Shown piece after piece: positions 8,637-16,937 of a stretch of DNA of 39,616 bases. A model generated the notes under the pieces. That model ran no database searches and had not been told where the DNA came from. It was given only the letters and a program-made list of their open reading frames with translations. Source of the DNA: CAMLDH01 sp966250375 (GTDB lineage: Bacteria; Pseudomonadota; Gammaproteobacteria; Burkholderiales; Burkholderiaceae_D); contig CBINHE010000035.1 of the NCBI GenBank assembly GCA_966250375.1, positions 1 through 39,616 on the forward strand, written 5' to 3'. Positions within the stretch are counted from its first letter, which is position 1. Each line of letters begins with the position of its first letter. A program made the position numbers and the translations under genes.

Positions 8637-10141
8637 TAGTGCACGTCGTTACCTCGCCCGACGCTACGCTGGGGGGACCGAACAAAGCTGTGCACTTATC
8701 TCCTCCCGATATGTTGTCGCATTCAGGCGCCGAACAACATCGCCAGATTATCAAGGAATCCCAAGATCTACTGGGATTCCTTGGTCAGCGTTACGTTCAG
8801 TATTATCCCGCGCTGGCGCAAATCACAGGCAGCATTAAAGCAGCGCTGATGCTTGGGCACGCATTGTATTGGACGCGTCATTATCTTCGGGACAAGGCAG
8901 AACGCGATGGATGGTTTTGGAAGAAGGGCCAGGAGTGGGCCGACGCCACCGGCTTGTCGATTGATGAACAGCAGAGCGCGCGCCTGATCTTGACCATGGC
9001 TGGATTGCTGGAAGAACGAACGTGCGGCTTTCCGCGTCGACTGCATTTCCGCGTCAACTTGCACCAGCTCGGCCATCAGCTTGCCGAACGCGCGGCAACA
9101 CAATTTTCCCACTGGCATTGGGACAATGCGCTCATGCGCACCTTGCTAGGACGCCCCATTGCGTTCTTCAAGCCATTGGCGGACTTGACCCATGGCGTGA
9201 GCGCAGCCCTGTATCTTTCACATTTGCTGCAAGTGCAACGCAGCGCACTCATGCGTCGACAGGTGAACAAACTCGGTTATTTTCATTGTAACAAAAGCGA
9301 AACGACCTCTCTGTTGGTCATGGGAGCCAAAGCGGTTCGCAATGCCCGCATTAAACTGCGTACGCTCGAACTCATCGATGAAACATTGGCCGGCGGGTAT
9401 CAAGTGAAATTGATGGCGCGCGTCAATATTGGCAAGCTATTTCAAGGCTTGCAGCATCTCACCGCGCGCTCTTCCGCGATGGCACAAGTGATTGATTTTA
9501 AAGGAATGGCGGAAACCGCCATTCCAGTGTCGGGAAAAGGGCAAGAGGTGCCTTTTTCCCGATCTCAGTATCGGGAAAAGGGCCAAACCAGAAGAGGGTT
9601 TACTACTTTACAAAAAGAAGAACAACCACCACAGGCAGTAGCAGCGTCTGCGATGGTGCAAGCAGCGCGTTGTTGTCGTGATCTTGTTCAGCACTCAATG
9701 CAGCAGCACGATGAAGCCGTCTTGCCTGCCCTGACCCTGATCTTCCCCTCGCAACTAGCCATCCTGGAACAGCGGGCCGCCGCCGCAATGGTCCGCAAGG
9801 TGCCGGTGGACCAGTTGCAACGGGTGATCGATGAGTGGGCAGGGCAGTTGGCCAATCCGGCAAAGCAAATTCGTAACAAGCTCGGATACCTGAGAAAAAT
9901 TGTCAGCGCAGCTGAGCAAGGCAACTTTGTCGCGACGGTTGGGCTTGCCGTAGCACAAGCGCGCGCGCTTAGAACGGCATTGGAAGCGCAACAATCCGCG
10001 TTGCAACAGCAGCACGATGCGGCAATTCAGAAAATCGACATGGCGTCGCCAGGTAGCGATCTGCGCGAACGCGCGTTCGCCGAGATGCGAAAAATTCTGC
10101 CGATGATTCGCAGAACCTGGAATGAGGGAAAAAATGAATAG
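8630..10141 (+). CDS. Replication-initiation-like protein with two winged-helix modules
   Basis: The open frame is 503 aa from a TTG at 8630, which is poorly supported; the ATG at 8711 (476 aa) is an alternative start without a good ribosome site. Two homologous modules are visible. The first (about residues 48-155) has LGFLGQRYVQYYPALAQITG, then GSIKAALMLGHALYW and DGWFWKKGQEWADATGLS. The second (about 170-275) has LLGRPIAFFKPLADLTHGVS and AALYLSHLLQ. The GRPI-FxxxLAxITGSVKAALxLSxxxYW pattern is that of phage and plasmid replisome organiser N-termini. The C-terminal 200 residues are helical and Gln/Ala-rich. It sits where the STY4528-type replication protein is found in related elements. Initiation or helicase loading is inferred. 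Confidence 0.65.
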   Translation: MVIVHVVTSPDATLGGPNKAVHLSPPDMLSHSGAEQHRQIIKESQDLLGFLGQRYVQYYPALAQITGSIKAALMLGHALYWTRHYLRDKAERDGWFWKKGQEWADATGLSIDEQQSARLILTMAGLLEERTCGFPRRLHFRVNLHQLGHQLAERAATQFSHWHWDNALMRTLLGRPIAFFKPLADLTHGVSAALYLSHLLQVQRSALMRRQVNKLGYFHCNKSETTSLLVMGAKAVRNARIKLRTLELIDETLAGGYQVKLMARVNIGKLFQGLQHLTARSSAMAQVIDFKGMAETAIPVSGKGQEVPFSRSQYREKGQTRRGFTTLQKEEQPPQAVAASAMVQAARCCRDLVQHSMQQHDEAVLPALTLIFPSQLAILEQRAAAAMVRKVPVDQLQRVIDEWAGQLANPAKQIRNKLGYLRKIVSAAEQGNFVATVGLAVAQARALRTALEAQQSALQQQHDAAIQKIDMASPGSDLRERAFAEMRKILPMIRRTWNEGKNE

Positions 10142-10211
10142 CAGATTTGCGGGGAATTTTGGCATTGTTCTGCCAGGGATAAAAGCACGCTTACATGGCT
10201 CACTTTGCATG

Positions 10212-10361
10212 GTGTCGTTGCCGGTCGGTTCTGCATCTTGGCGGATGGCACGCTCAGTAGCCCATTTCGGGCTGCTGCGGACGCCGTCCGCAATGGCCCA
10301 TTCTGGGCCACCTCCTTCTGTGTCGTTGCCGGTCGGTTCTGCATCTTGGCGGATGGCACGC
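10212..10361. repeat. 42-bp direct repeat flanking three hairpins (possible origin or regulatory RNA)
   Basis: A perfect 42-bp direct repeat occupies 10212-10253 and 10320-10361. Between the copies are three back-to-back perfect inverted repeats: AGCCC/GGGCT (10259-10273), GCGGAC/GTCCGC (10277-10291) and TGGCCCA/TGGGCCA (10294-10310). The block lies in a noncoding gap of about 240 bp within the replication module. Two long iterons around a hairpin cluster could be a replication origin, a partition site or a structured leader for the gene at 10379. Confidence 0.8.
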
Positions 10362-10378
10362 GGAAATGGAGATCAAGC

Positions 10379-10801
10379 GTGACCACGTCGTCATCTTTAG
10401 AAAATGCGCCAGCACTTTTTCTTCGATTAATTTACTGTCTCAATCTTGACATCGCCAAAGCGTCGGTAGTTTGGATATTGTTGGCCAAACGCGCTGATGC
10501 GCATTGGATCGAGATTAGCAGCCAAGATCTGAGCAATCTGCTTTGCGGCACGATTTCCCGTACGACCTTGCAGCGAAGCATCAAAGAATTGGTTGAATCT
10601 GACATCATCGAGATCAACGCACGCCTGAACTATAAATCCCAATATCACATCAACGTGGAAGCACTTGAACGTGCCTTGGCGAAGCCGCTGCCGAATACGT
10701 CGTTTCTGCCTGGTCTTGGATCAGCGCCAATCCCCTTTCTGACCCGCCTGTCACATCCTCAATCCGTTGCACCTGACACTTTGGAGAAAATATCATCATG
10801 A
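10379..10801 (+). CDS. Small winged-helix protein
   Basis: This 140-aa protein starts at GTG 10379 behind a TGGAG site; extending the frame upstream would run through the direct-repeat block and is rejected. The sequence LNLDIAKASVVWILLAKR, followed by ISSQDLSNLLCGTISRTTLQRSIKELVESDIIEIN, is a typical winged helix with recognition helix near TTLQRSIKEL. It looks like a further relative of the winged-helix modules in the two preceding genes. Its stop overlaps the next start by 4 bp. DNA binding at the nearby repeats is inferred from its position. Confidence 0.6.
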   Translation: MTTSSSLENAPALFLRLIYCLNLDIAKASVVWILLAKRADAHWIEISSQDLSNLLCGTISRTTLQRSIKELVESDIIEINARLNYKSQYHINVEALERALAKPLPNTSFLPGLGSAPIPFLTRLSHPQSVAPDTLEKISS

Positions 10802-11907
10802 ACGACCTGACCCATCCGACGTCCCCGGCGAACGTCATGCCGCCCGTGCCTGGCCCAATGTCCCTGGCTGCTGCAACGCAGTTCGAACGCAGTGTGGATT
10901 CCCCGTTTCCAGACCAGTATTCTGTCGAGCGCGAGAAGGTTGCGCTGCGTGATCTGCTAGCGTCAGACGATCCCAATCCGATGGATCCGCGCTATCCGCG
11001 CCTGGAACTTCTGGAGGAGCGCGAACGGGCGCTGTCGCAAATGCAATCGGCATGGCGCTTGCGTTCAGGCGCCGAGTTGTCTGTGCCGGACAATGAAGCC
11101 ATGCGGATGCGCGAATTGGGTTCGCTGGAAAACGAAGCCGCCGACACGATGGCGTTGCATACCAAGGAAGGTTTTCGCCTGTTCATGGGGCGCAGCAGGG
11201 ACACCGAAGGCAAGTATGACCCCATCATCGGCGGCAAGCGAATTGCCTCTTCCTTGAAGGCGCTGTGGTTCTTGTCCGGGAGCGACAACCCCTATGCCGA
11301 CTGGGCTTTGCTGCGCAACACGCAATCCACCGATGACTTGCGCCAGTTGATTGAAAAATACGTCACCGAATACAAGATGCAGATGGACAGCCTCGCTGCG
11401 CGTGGTTTGATGTTTTCTGTTTTACGGTCGGCTGAACCCAAGACCGTCGAACTCGGCTTCAAGTCACCTTATGGTTATGCGATGGCCGAGCTGATCGTCG
11501 ATTACGATTATTTTGTACGGCTGGTCAAAACCTTGGTGCGTAAAAATCGCTTCAGCGACGTGCAAGGACAGGATGTGATTCGGATGGTCACTCGCAAGAT
11601 CCGCGCTTCGTTCGAAGAGGTCGCACGATTTGAGCGCTATTTGATGAAGCCTGAATTACGTCCACTGTCGCGTGCCGACTTTTTGCCGCACGCGACTGGC
11701 GATGCAGCAAGACGTGTTGAGGCAGTCATGCAGATTTATGGCGCAGTGCCTGCCGATATCTTCACCGGCAAGCTGGCGCCGCGCCATAGCAAGCGCCGCG
11801 TCAAGGTTTCTGAAGAGGAGCTGGCTCTGCTGCAAAGAATCGCCGCCGGCCAGGAGTTGGAAATGGCGGAGGGGAAAGGCAGGGACGATGAAGCAAGCCT
11901 GGTGTGA
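10798..11907 (+). CDS. TIGR03761 (PFL_4669) family ICE protein
   Basis: This 369-aa protein shows hallmarks of the PFL_4669 integrating-element family: an LHTKEGFRLFMGR segment (about 119-131), an IIGGKRIASSLKALWF block, the conserved DNPYADWALLR (about 161-171) and a PYGYAMAELIVDYDYFVRLV block (about 222-241). The C-terminus holds PADIFTGKLAPRHSKRR. No enzyme motif is evident. Family members sit between the replication gene and ssb in PFGI-1-like elements, and the function is unknown. The start overlaps the previous stop by ATGA, so it is part of the same transcript. Confidence 0.85.
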   Translation: MNDLTHPTSPANVMPPVPGPMSLAAATQFERSVDSPFPDQYSVEREKVALRDLLASDDPNPMDPRYPRLELLEERERALSQMQSAWRLRSGAELSVPDNEAMRMRELGSLENEAADTMALHTKEGFRLFMGRSRDTEGKYDPIIGGKRIASSLKALWFLSGSDNPYADWALLRNTQSTDDLRQLIEKYVTEYKMQMDSLAARGLMFSVLRSAEPKTVELGFKSPYGYAMAELIVDYDYFVRLVKTLVRKNRFSDVQGQDVIRMVTRKIRASFEEVARFERYLMKPELRPLSRADFLPHATGDAARRVEAVMQIYGAVPADIFTGKLAPRHSKRRVKVSEEELALLQRIAAGQELEMAEGKGRDDEASLV

Positions 11908-12370
11908 GCCGGCTGCTGTAACAGACGTCGATCAATCGCGTCCGCTGCGTGACGAGGCTTGTCAACATGGTGTGCACACAAAGGCCTTTACGGGTAAGGG
12001 GACTGGATCCCGGCGTGTGCGGCAAGCGCAAGACCATGTTGACAAGGCACACCAGCGTTTGCGCGATCTGTCGGCGATCACGCGCAATGTCGAGGGCAGG
12101 TTGTTTTATCTGGCTGTACATTTGCGCCGCGCCACCGGTCAATTGTCGGTGCGCTGGCGTCACGCGGGTTCCGCCAAGAACACCCATCTGGCATGGGATG
12201 AGATGGAGGGCCTGTTTCAGCGCTTGCCGCTGGCATTGGCGGATTGGTACCGGACCGCTGACCGTATGGCACGCACACTGAATCAGGAGGAGCAGGCTGC
12301 GCGCGCTGAGTTGCGGCATGCCATGGAAGCGATGGATCAGGAACGGACATTGTCCACGCACACGTCTTGA
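11888..12370 (+). CDS. DUF3158-like ICE protein
   Basis: This 160-aa protein starts at ATG 11888, inside the end of the previous gene, after GGGGAAAGGCAGGG. It is helical, with the segment RLFYLAVHLRRATGQLSVRW about a third of the way in, followed by HLAWDEMEGLFQRLPLALAD. This matches the general look and position of DUF3158 proteins, which lie between TIGR03761 and ssb in related elements. The function is unknown. The open frame extends further upstream, but that part is a shadow of the preceding gene. Confidence 0.55.
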   Translation: MKQAWCEPAAVTDVDQSRPLRDEACQHGVHTKAFTGKGTGSRRVRQAQDHVDKAHQRLRDLSAITRNVEGRLFYLAVHLRRATGQLSVRWRHAGSAKNTHLAWDEMEGLFQRLPLALADWYRTADRMARTLNQEEQAARAELRHAMEAMDQERTLSTHTS

Positions 12371-12489
12371 CCGGACCAACACGATCGGATGCTTTGTCAT
12401 TGATGGTATGCAAGACGTTGGCTTATCGCGCCGAGGGCTAACGGGAACAAGGTTGGATCAGGCGTTGCAGTATTTTTATGGAATCAATT

Positions 12490-12897
12490 ATGCCAAACAC
12501 ATTTAGCGGCAAGGGAAATCTGGCCGATAGTCCATCGCTCAAAACCATCATGGTCAATGGTGAGGCACGCACCGTGGCCGAGATGCGGGTCTTCTTTGAT
12601 GAGTTCAGCCACAACGAGCAAGGCGAAATCGAGCAGGACGGCGGCTTCTTCATGTCGGTGTCGCTATGGGCGAAGAAGGGCGAAGATGCAGCACGGCACT
12701 TGCGCAAGGGTGCGCGTGTCAAGGTGGATGGCCGTCTGCAGCAGTTTCTCTACAAGGACAAGGACACTGGCAAGGAACTTCCAGCCTTCCAGGTCATCGC
12801 AGACGACATCAACCTGTCGCTGTCACGCGTGGAAAAGGTGGAGTTCAGGGCCAAGCGCGAACAGCCGGTAGAGCAGGGGAATCAACACGCCGCCTGA
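12490..12897 (+). CDS. ssb: Single-stranded DNA-binding protein, ICE type
   Basis: This 135-aa OB-fold protein starts NTFSGKGNLADSPSLKTIMV and contains VAEMRVFFDEFSHNEQGE, GGFFMSVSLWAKKGEDAARH and LRKGARVKVDGRL, the usual SSB strand order. It is shorter than chromosomal SSB and lacks the acidic DDIPF tail, as is common for element-borne SSBs. The ATG at 12490 is preferred over 12478 because family members begin with the OB strand. It should coat single strands during element replication or transfer. A 107-bp gap separates it from DUF3158. Confidence 0.85.
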   Translation: MPNTFSGKGNLADSPSLKTIMVNGEARTVAEMRVFFDEFSHNEQGEIEQDGGFFMSVSLWAKKGEDAARHLRKGARVKVDGRLQQFLYKDKDTGKELPAFQVIADDINLSLSRVEKVEFRAKREQPVEQGNQHAA

Positions 12898-12974
12898 GTC
12901 TTGCGTCAACAAGCGGTAATCATCCGCATGGACGAAACATCGTCTATCGGCCGACATCGACATTGGAGTGGAAA

Positions 12975-13247
12975 GTGAAAAAAATGTGCCCGCCAGCCTG
13001 TCACCCTACCCATGAAGAGGCGCGTGAATTGCACGCCCTGACGGTCGAGACGATCAACGAAGCCGCCCAGCGTGGCCATTCGCAAACCATGTTTCATCGT
13101 TTTCATATTCTGGCCTGGCGCTTGTCCCGGCATCGCGGAGACGGTTCAACCAAACCTGAAGCAGGTGGCGTGCCGGTGGAAGTGTGGATCAAACGCGGCA
13201 GCGAGGTGATGGCGCATGGCGTGGGTCGCACTGGCGATTTCTCATGA
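12975..13247 (+). CDS. Small hypothetical protein
   Basis: This 90-aa protein starts at GTG 12975 after a GGAG site (an ATG follows at 12984). A helical part, ARELHALTVETINEAAQRGH, precedes LAWRLSRHRGDGSTKP and a basic C-terminal half. There is no signal peptide, no membrane helix and no recognised family. The open frame upstream of 12975 is a shadow of ssb. It lies 77 bp after ssb and is probably a cotranscribed element gene. Confidence 0.5.
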   Translation: MKKMCPPACHPTHEEARELHALTVETINEAAQRGHSQTMFHRFHILAWRLSRHRGDGSTKPEAGGVPVEVWIKRGSEVMAHGVGRTGDFS

Positions 13248-13262
13248 GGCGATATCGCCCCA

Positions 13263-13427
13263 ATGATATGCGAGCTGGAGCAGGCCCCCCCGGCTGATGA
13301 CGATTGTGCAGCGATTATTACACTGGCGACGACCGCGCTATTCGTTGATGTCATGCGCAAGAGCATTTGCTGCGCGCAGCCGCGTTGCTGTACATACACC
13401 CAGACCCACCTGCCCCTCGCAGTTTAG
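13263..13427 (+). CDS. Possible small ORF
   Basis: A 54-codon frame follows a GAGG-like site and reads through a run of seven C residues. A second frame starting at 13244 (ATGA overlap with the previous stop) enters the same run, so the two could be parts of one frameshifted small gene. No family was recognised. The 13248-13502 gap holds nothing else except hairpins. Confidence 0.2.
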   Translation: MICELEQAPPADDDCAAIITLATTALFVDVMRKSICCAQPRCCTYTQTHLPLAV

Positions 13428-13475
13428 TGTTCGAGGGTACGTGGCAGGTTTCGTTTTCAGCCCGGCATGTGCCGG
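13409..13475 (+). promoter_or_regulatory. Hairpins in the leader of the secreted-protein gene
   Basis: A long hairpin pairs ACCTGCC and CCTCG with CGAGG and GGCAGGT (about 13409-13450), with TTTCGTTTT after it. A second one pairs CCGGCA with TGCCGG (13462-13475). They lie 30-90 bases before the start at 13503 and may act as a terminator or leader structure. Confidence 0.4.
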
Positions 13476-13502
13476 TCGATCAATCAGTTTTAAACAGGAA
13501 TA

Positions 13503-14144
13503 ATGATGCAAAAAAAGAACAATACCACCGCGATCAAGCGCACAACATCGGCATTCATTCGTGGCGTGGCGATCGGATTGCTGTCGCTGGCAATCTCACC
13601 GGCGGCCTACAGCTTTGATTTCGGCCCGTTCAAGATCAAGGTGGGCGATGACAGCCAGCCGGCCGCCAGGCCAGGCGGCCAGGCATCGTCTTCGAATCGG
13701 CAGCAGGACATTACCGACGCCGGCGTACTGGCGGTGTCGTCGCCATCGGACAGACCGGCAGTGTGGCCAACGTCGCCGCATTGCCGCCCGCTTGCGTTCA
13801 TCTCAAAGCTGGATGTCGATACCGCCTACGCGCATGCGATGCGCGCATTTTCGTTTAGCACGGAAGAAGAAGTGCGCAGGCTGGAAAGTCGCACAACGGT
13901 CTATCGCACGGATCCCATCTACAAACACATCGCCACGCGTGGCTCGTTCTACCGCATGGAACAATTGGTCAGATACCGTGGACCGAATGGCGAGGCACGG
14001 ACGATCCAACTGGCGATGGCGCTATCCAAGGAAGGCGCCGGCACCGCAGTCGAGGCAAATTATTGCACCAATCCGCGGGAGGCCATCGAGGCCGAGGCGT
14101 CTTACCATGATTTTGTGAACAAGACGATCCGCAATACGTTTTAG
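13503..14144 (+). CDS. Exported hypothetical protein
   Basis: This 213-aa protein has a basic N-terminus and hydrophobic stretch (about 18-36) ending at AAYS, a plausible signal peptide, so it is probably periplasmic or surface-exposed. A low-complexity Ser/Gln-rich linker (about 50-85) precedes a folded part that includes HAMRAFSFSTEEEVRRLESR and an Arg/Tyr-rich strand region. It may be related to lipoprotein-like or pilus-associated element proteins, but no family is recognised. The start follows an AGGA site. Confidence 0.55.
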   Translation: MMQKKNNTTAIKRTTSAFIRGVAIGLLSLAISPAAYSFDFGPFKIKVGDDSQPAARPGGQASSSNRQQDITDAGVLAVSSPSDRPAVWPTSPHCRPLAFISKLDVDTAYAHAMRAFSFSTEEEVRRLESRTTVYRTDPIYKHIATRGSFYRMEQLVRYRGPNGEARTIQLAMALSKEGAGTAVEANYCTNPREAIEAEASYHDFVNKTIRNTF

Positions 14145-14197
14145 GCGACAAGCCCAGCGGTGCACATTCACTTGCATCATCCCTAACAAAAATCACA

Positions 14198-14253
14198 GCG
14201 TCTGTCAGCGGTAAAGTCGATTCACATCAATCGACTTTACCGCTGACAGACGC
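14198..14253. repeat. Perfect 25-bp inverted repeat with 6-base loop
   Basis: The arms 14198-14222 and 14229-14253 are exactly complementary with loop CACATC. There is no T-run afterwards, so it is not a standard terminator. It lies in the 190-bp gap before the gene at 14334. It could be a nicking or recombination site, a cruciform, or an RNA stem. Confidence 0.8.
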
Positions 14254-14333
14254 CGCGTTGCGCTCTATCCTCCCAGTCGTCAAGCGTCCGATCTGGAACA
14301 CGCTTGGAACATCAACATGCCGGGAGCACATCG

Positions 14334-14798
14334 ATGACAAATGCCATCACTTCATCCGTAACGGCGGATCCCTGGATGCAGGAGTTGCATGCCGCATTGC
14401 GCTCTGCGGCTGATTTTGTCATTGCGCATGTTACCCATTCTCATGACTTGATCGACGTTGCCGGCAAGGTTCTTTGCTTCATGGATGGCAAGTTTATGTC
14501 TGTGGCAGCAATCGAGACGCAATGTAGTGCGCACGGCTGGAACAGCATGATCTACGAAGCGTGGCAATGGGAGCGGCGCAACCAGGTTTTCTCTACCGCG
14601 AAAAAGCTTGTGTCATACGAGCGCGACGCCTTGTTGCTGTATGCAGAATCGCAAGAAAGTTTGGCCATCAGTCAGTCCGACGCCTACGATGCTATTGACA
14701 AGGCACGGCGCGAGCTCTATGGCGACCTGGATTCCGACGTTGGCTGTGATCTTGACCATGATTATGTAGAAGATTTTGACAGTGCCGACTTCGCGTGA
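14334..14798 (+). CDS. Hypothetical acidic protein
   Basis: This 154-aa protein starts at ATG 14334 behind GGGAG (8 bases spacing); an in-frame TTG at 14304 lacks a ribosome site. It is mostly helical, with a WNSMIYEAWQWERRNQVFST segment and a very acidic C-terminus of Asp and Glu. The acidic tail could mimic DNA or bind protein, but that is only a possibility. No family was recognised. It lies downstream of the 25-bp inverted repeat. Confidence 0.55.
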   Translation: MTNAITSSVTADPWMQELHAALRSAADFVIAHVTHSHDLIDVAGKVLCFMDGKFMSVAAIETQCSAHGWNSMIYEAWQWERRNQVFSTAKKLVSYERDALLLYAESQESLAISQSDAYDAIDKARRELYGDLDSDVGCDLDHDYVEDFDSADFA

Positions 14799-14815
14799 GA
14801 GAGGGTTCTATCGGC

Positions 14816-14959
14816 ATGTCTACGACAATCGACGCAATGACAGCGGAGAGCGCGGACAAATCCGCCTATCCAGTCGCAATCGCCCCGGCGATGGAATATC
14901 TGCGCCGGCACGCATCCGGCCTTGTTGTCGCGCCGCTCAACATGGCGAATGGCGTATAA
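14816..14959 (+). CDS. Small ORF overlapping the SNF2 gene start
   Basis: This is a 47-codon frame starting at ATG 14816 after a GAGGG site. Its stop (14957-14959) lies past the helicase ATG at 14949, so the helicase start sits inside it. This layout fits a small coupled peptide that helps ribosomes reach the helicase start, which otherwise lacks a clear ribosome site. No family was recognised. Confidence 0.35.
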   Translation: MSTTIDAMTAESADKSAYPVAIAPAMEYLRRHASGLVVAPLNMANGV

Positions 14960-16883
14960 CCCCACGCCGATCGCGCCGGCAAAGCGCGCACTGATTACCC
15001 GTGCCGTGTCGGATGGCCGGCGCCTGGGGCTTGCAGCAGCCTTTGTCGAGGGTGGCGCAAAGCAGTTCTCTGAACTCGGCGCCGGGTGGTTTGCGCCCAG
15101 GCGTATGTGGTCCATGCGCGCGCAAGAGGGCGCGAATGCGATCGCGGCCCGTATCCAATCTCACTTTTCCAGATCCGCAGAGTTTGATCACACATCCATT
15201 CCGGACACAATTCAATGTGCGCTGGATCATCCCGACGCTGAATTTTTTACACCCCTGCTCGACGTCCAGATCCTGCCCCTGGAGGGCGGCGGCTTTATGG
15301 TCAGCTCCGCCTATGATGCCTTTACAGTGGACGCGCTAAGGTCGCTGGCCGGCCGGTTTCATCCCTATGCAGCCGGCTGGGAAGTCCATCGCCCGCAGCA
15401 GGCAATCGTGCATGCGATGCAGTCGATCGCCGGCGTTGCCCCGGAATTCATTTTTATTCATGCGCAGCCAGTCATCCTGGAAGACCTGATCGCGCCACCC
15501 AAATCGGAAGTGCCGATTTCCGTGCCGGCGGCGTCGCCGGCCTTCGGCGAGGGCGCCAATGAAGGCGAGGCGTCCGGCACCGGCTTTATATCGACCGTGG
15601 CGGCGCCAATGTCGATGATGCCGGTCGATGAAGCGATGCTGGCCAGCGCCGCAGCGCGCCACGGCTTGTACGATTACCAGGTCGCCGGCGTCAGGCATTT
15701 GCTCGCGCGCTCTTCGGCCTTGCTCGCCGACGACATGGGGCTCGGCAAGAGCCGCCAGGCCGTGGTGGCAGCACGGCTTGCTGCCGGCGCCAACCGCGTG
15801 TTGATCGTATGTCCGGCCAGCTTGCGCATCAATTGGGAGCGGGAAATCCATACTGTCTTCCCTGAGGCAGTCGTCGGCATGGTAGGCGAGGACCGGATCG
15901 CCACACTGTACGGCTGCAGCTGGGTCATCGCCGGCTATGAGCGGCTGGGTAGCTTGGTGCGGGAACCCGGGCTGCAATTTACGGTGGTGGCCATCGATGA
16001 AGCGCACTACCTCAAGGAACACGAGGCAGGCCGTACCCGGAACGCATTCCTGATGGCCGAGCGCATCGAGCGCCGCTTCTTGTTGACCGGCACCCCCTTG
16101 CTCAGCCGCGAAATCGAAATGCATACGCTGTTGCGGTTGTCCGGCCATCCCTTGGGAATCATGCCGCTGGCCGAATTCAGAAAGTCCTATGCCGGCGGTC
16201 CGGCACAGCGCGCCGCGCTAGCCGGCCAGCTACAGGAATGGATGTTGCGGCGTCGCAAGGACGTGCTGAAGGGATTGGGATCGAAAACGCGACAGGTGCG
16301 TTACGTGACCCCTTCCGAAGGCTTGGGACCGTATCAATCGGTAATGCAAGACATGTCACTAACGACGATGCCCAAGATCGTCAAGTTGCGACAGGCACTT
16401 GAGGCGCTGAAGATCGATTCTGTGGTCGAAACCGTGCAGTGCATGGCGCAGGACGACAAGGTCATTATCTTTTGCGAATACATGAACACGATCAGCGCAC
16501 TCAAGGAGGCGTTCGACGCTGCAGGCATCGGCTGTGTATCGCTGGTCGGCAGTGACGCGGGGACCAGGCGTCAGCGCGCGGTCGATGCCTTTCAGAACGA
16601 TCCAGCCATACGTGTATTTCTCGGCACAACGTCGGCTGCTGGCGTCGGGATCACGCTGACGGCCGCGAACTTCGTCCTGTTCTGTTCCCTGCCGTGGACG
16701 CCGGCACTGATGCGCCAGGCCGAAGACCGTGCGTATCGCAATGGGCAATTGCGCGATGTGATCGTGATTGTCTTGCTCATTTTGGGTACAATTGATGAAC
16801 AAGTCTACGCGCTGCTCGATTCCAAGACGGCGCTGGAACATGAAGTCGTCGAAGTCGTCCGCGCTCATCTCGCCTTGCCGTAA
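14949..16883 (+). CDS. SNF2-family DEAH ATPase/helicase
   Basis: This 644-aa superfamily 2 ATPase has an N-terminal region of about 230 residues without clear family, then the SNF2 core. Motif I is DDMGLGKS (about 261-268), motif Ia is IVCPASLRINWERE, motif II is DEAH (about 350-353), motif III is LTGTP (about 379-383), and the RecA2 domain contains VGITLTAANFVLF and QAEDRAYRNGQ (about 590-600). The look is that of HARP/SMARCAL1-like bacterial translocases that remodel DNA. The chosen ATG lacks a strong ribosome site but overlaps the small upstream frame. A role in element DNA maintenance or defence is inferred. Confidence 0.85.
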   Translation: MAYNPTPIAPAKRALITRAVSDGRRLGLAAAFVEGGAKQFSELGAGWFAPRRMWSMRAQEGANAIAARIQSHFSRSAEFDHTSIPDTIQCALDHPDAEFFTPLLDVQILPLEGGGFMVSSAYDAFTVDALRSLAGRFHPYAAGWEVHRPQQAIVHAMQSIAGVAPEFIFIHAQPVILEDLIAPPKSEVPISVPAASPAFGEGANEGEASGTGFISTVAAPMSMMPVDEAMLASAAARHGLYDYQVAGVRHLLARSSALLADDMGLGKSRQAVVAARLAAGANRVLIVCPASLRINWEREIHTVFPEAVVGMVGEDRIATLYGCSWVIAGYERLGSLVREPGLQFTVVAIDEAHYLKEHEAGRTRNAFLMAERIERRFLLTGTPLLSREIEMHTLLRLSGHPLGIMPLAEFRKSYAGGPAQRAALAGQLQEWMLRRRKDVLKGLGSKTRQVRYVTPSEGLGPYQSVMQDMSLTTMPKIVKLRQALEALKIDSVVETVQCMAQDDKVIIFCEYMNTISALKEAFDAAGIGCVSLVGSDAGTRRQRAVDAFQNDPAIRVFLGTTSAAGVGITLTAANFVLFCSLPWTPALMRQAEDRAYRNGQLRDVIVIVLLILGTIDEQVYALLDSKTALEHEVVEVVRAHLALP

Positions 16884-16903
16884 CCCCCACCTTGTCTGGA
16901 GCG

Positions 16904-16928
16904 CTGGTTTTTTCCCTATAACCAGGAG
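16904..16928 (+). promoter_or_regulatory. Leader hairpin touching the ribosome site (gene 16938)
   Basis: CTGGTT (16904-16909) pairs with AACCAG (16920-16925), which abuts the Shine-Dalgarno GGAG. This is a weaker, simpler relative of the switch-like leaders found further downstream. Confidence 0.4.
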
Positions 16929-16937
16929 CGTTTCATC

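Noticed and set aside
10212..10361. CRISPR array
   Set aside because: Only two repeat copies, each 42 bp, and the 66-bp interval is made of palindromes rather than a unique spacer; no cas genes.
10205..10378. N-terminal extension of the 140-aa winged-helix protein
   Set aside because: It translates the direct repeats and hairpins, giving a repeated peptide; GTG 10379 has its own ribosome site.
15336..16148. 270-aa minus-strand frame inside the SNF2 gene
   Set aside because: It lies wholly opposite a gene with clear helicase motifs and has His/Arg/Gly-rich shadow composition.
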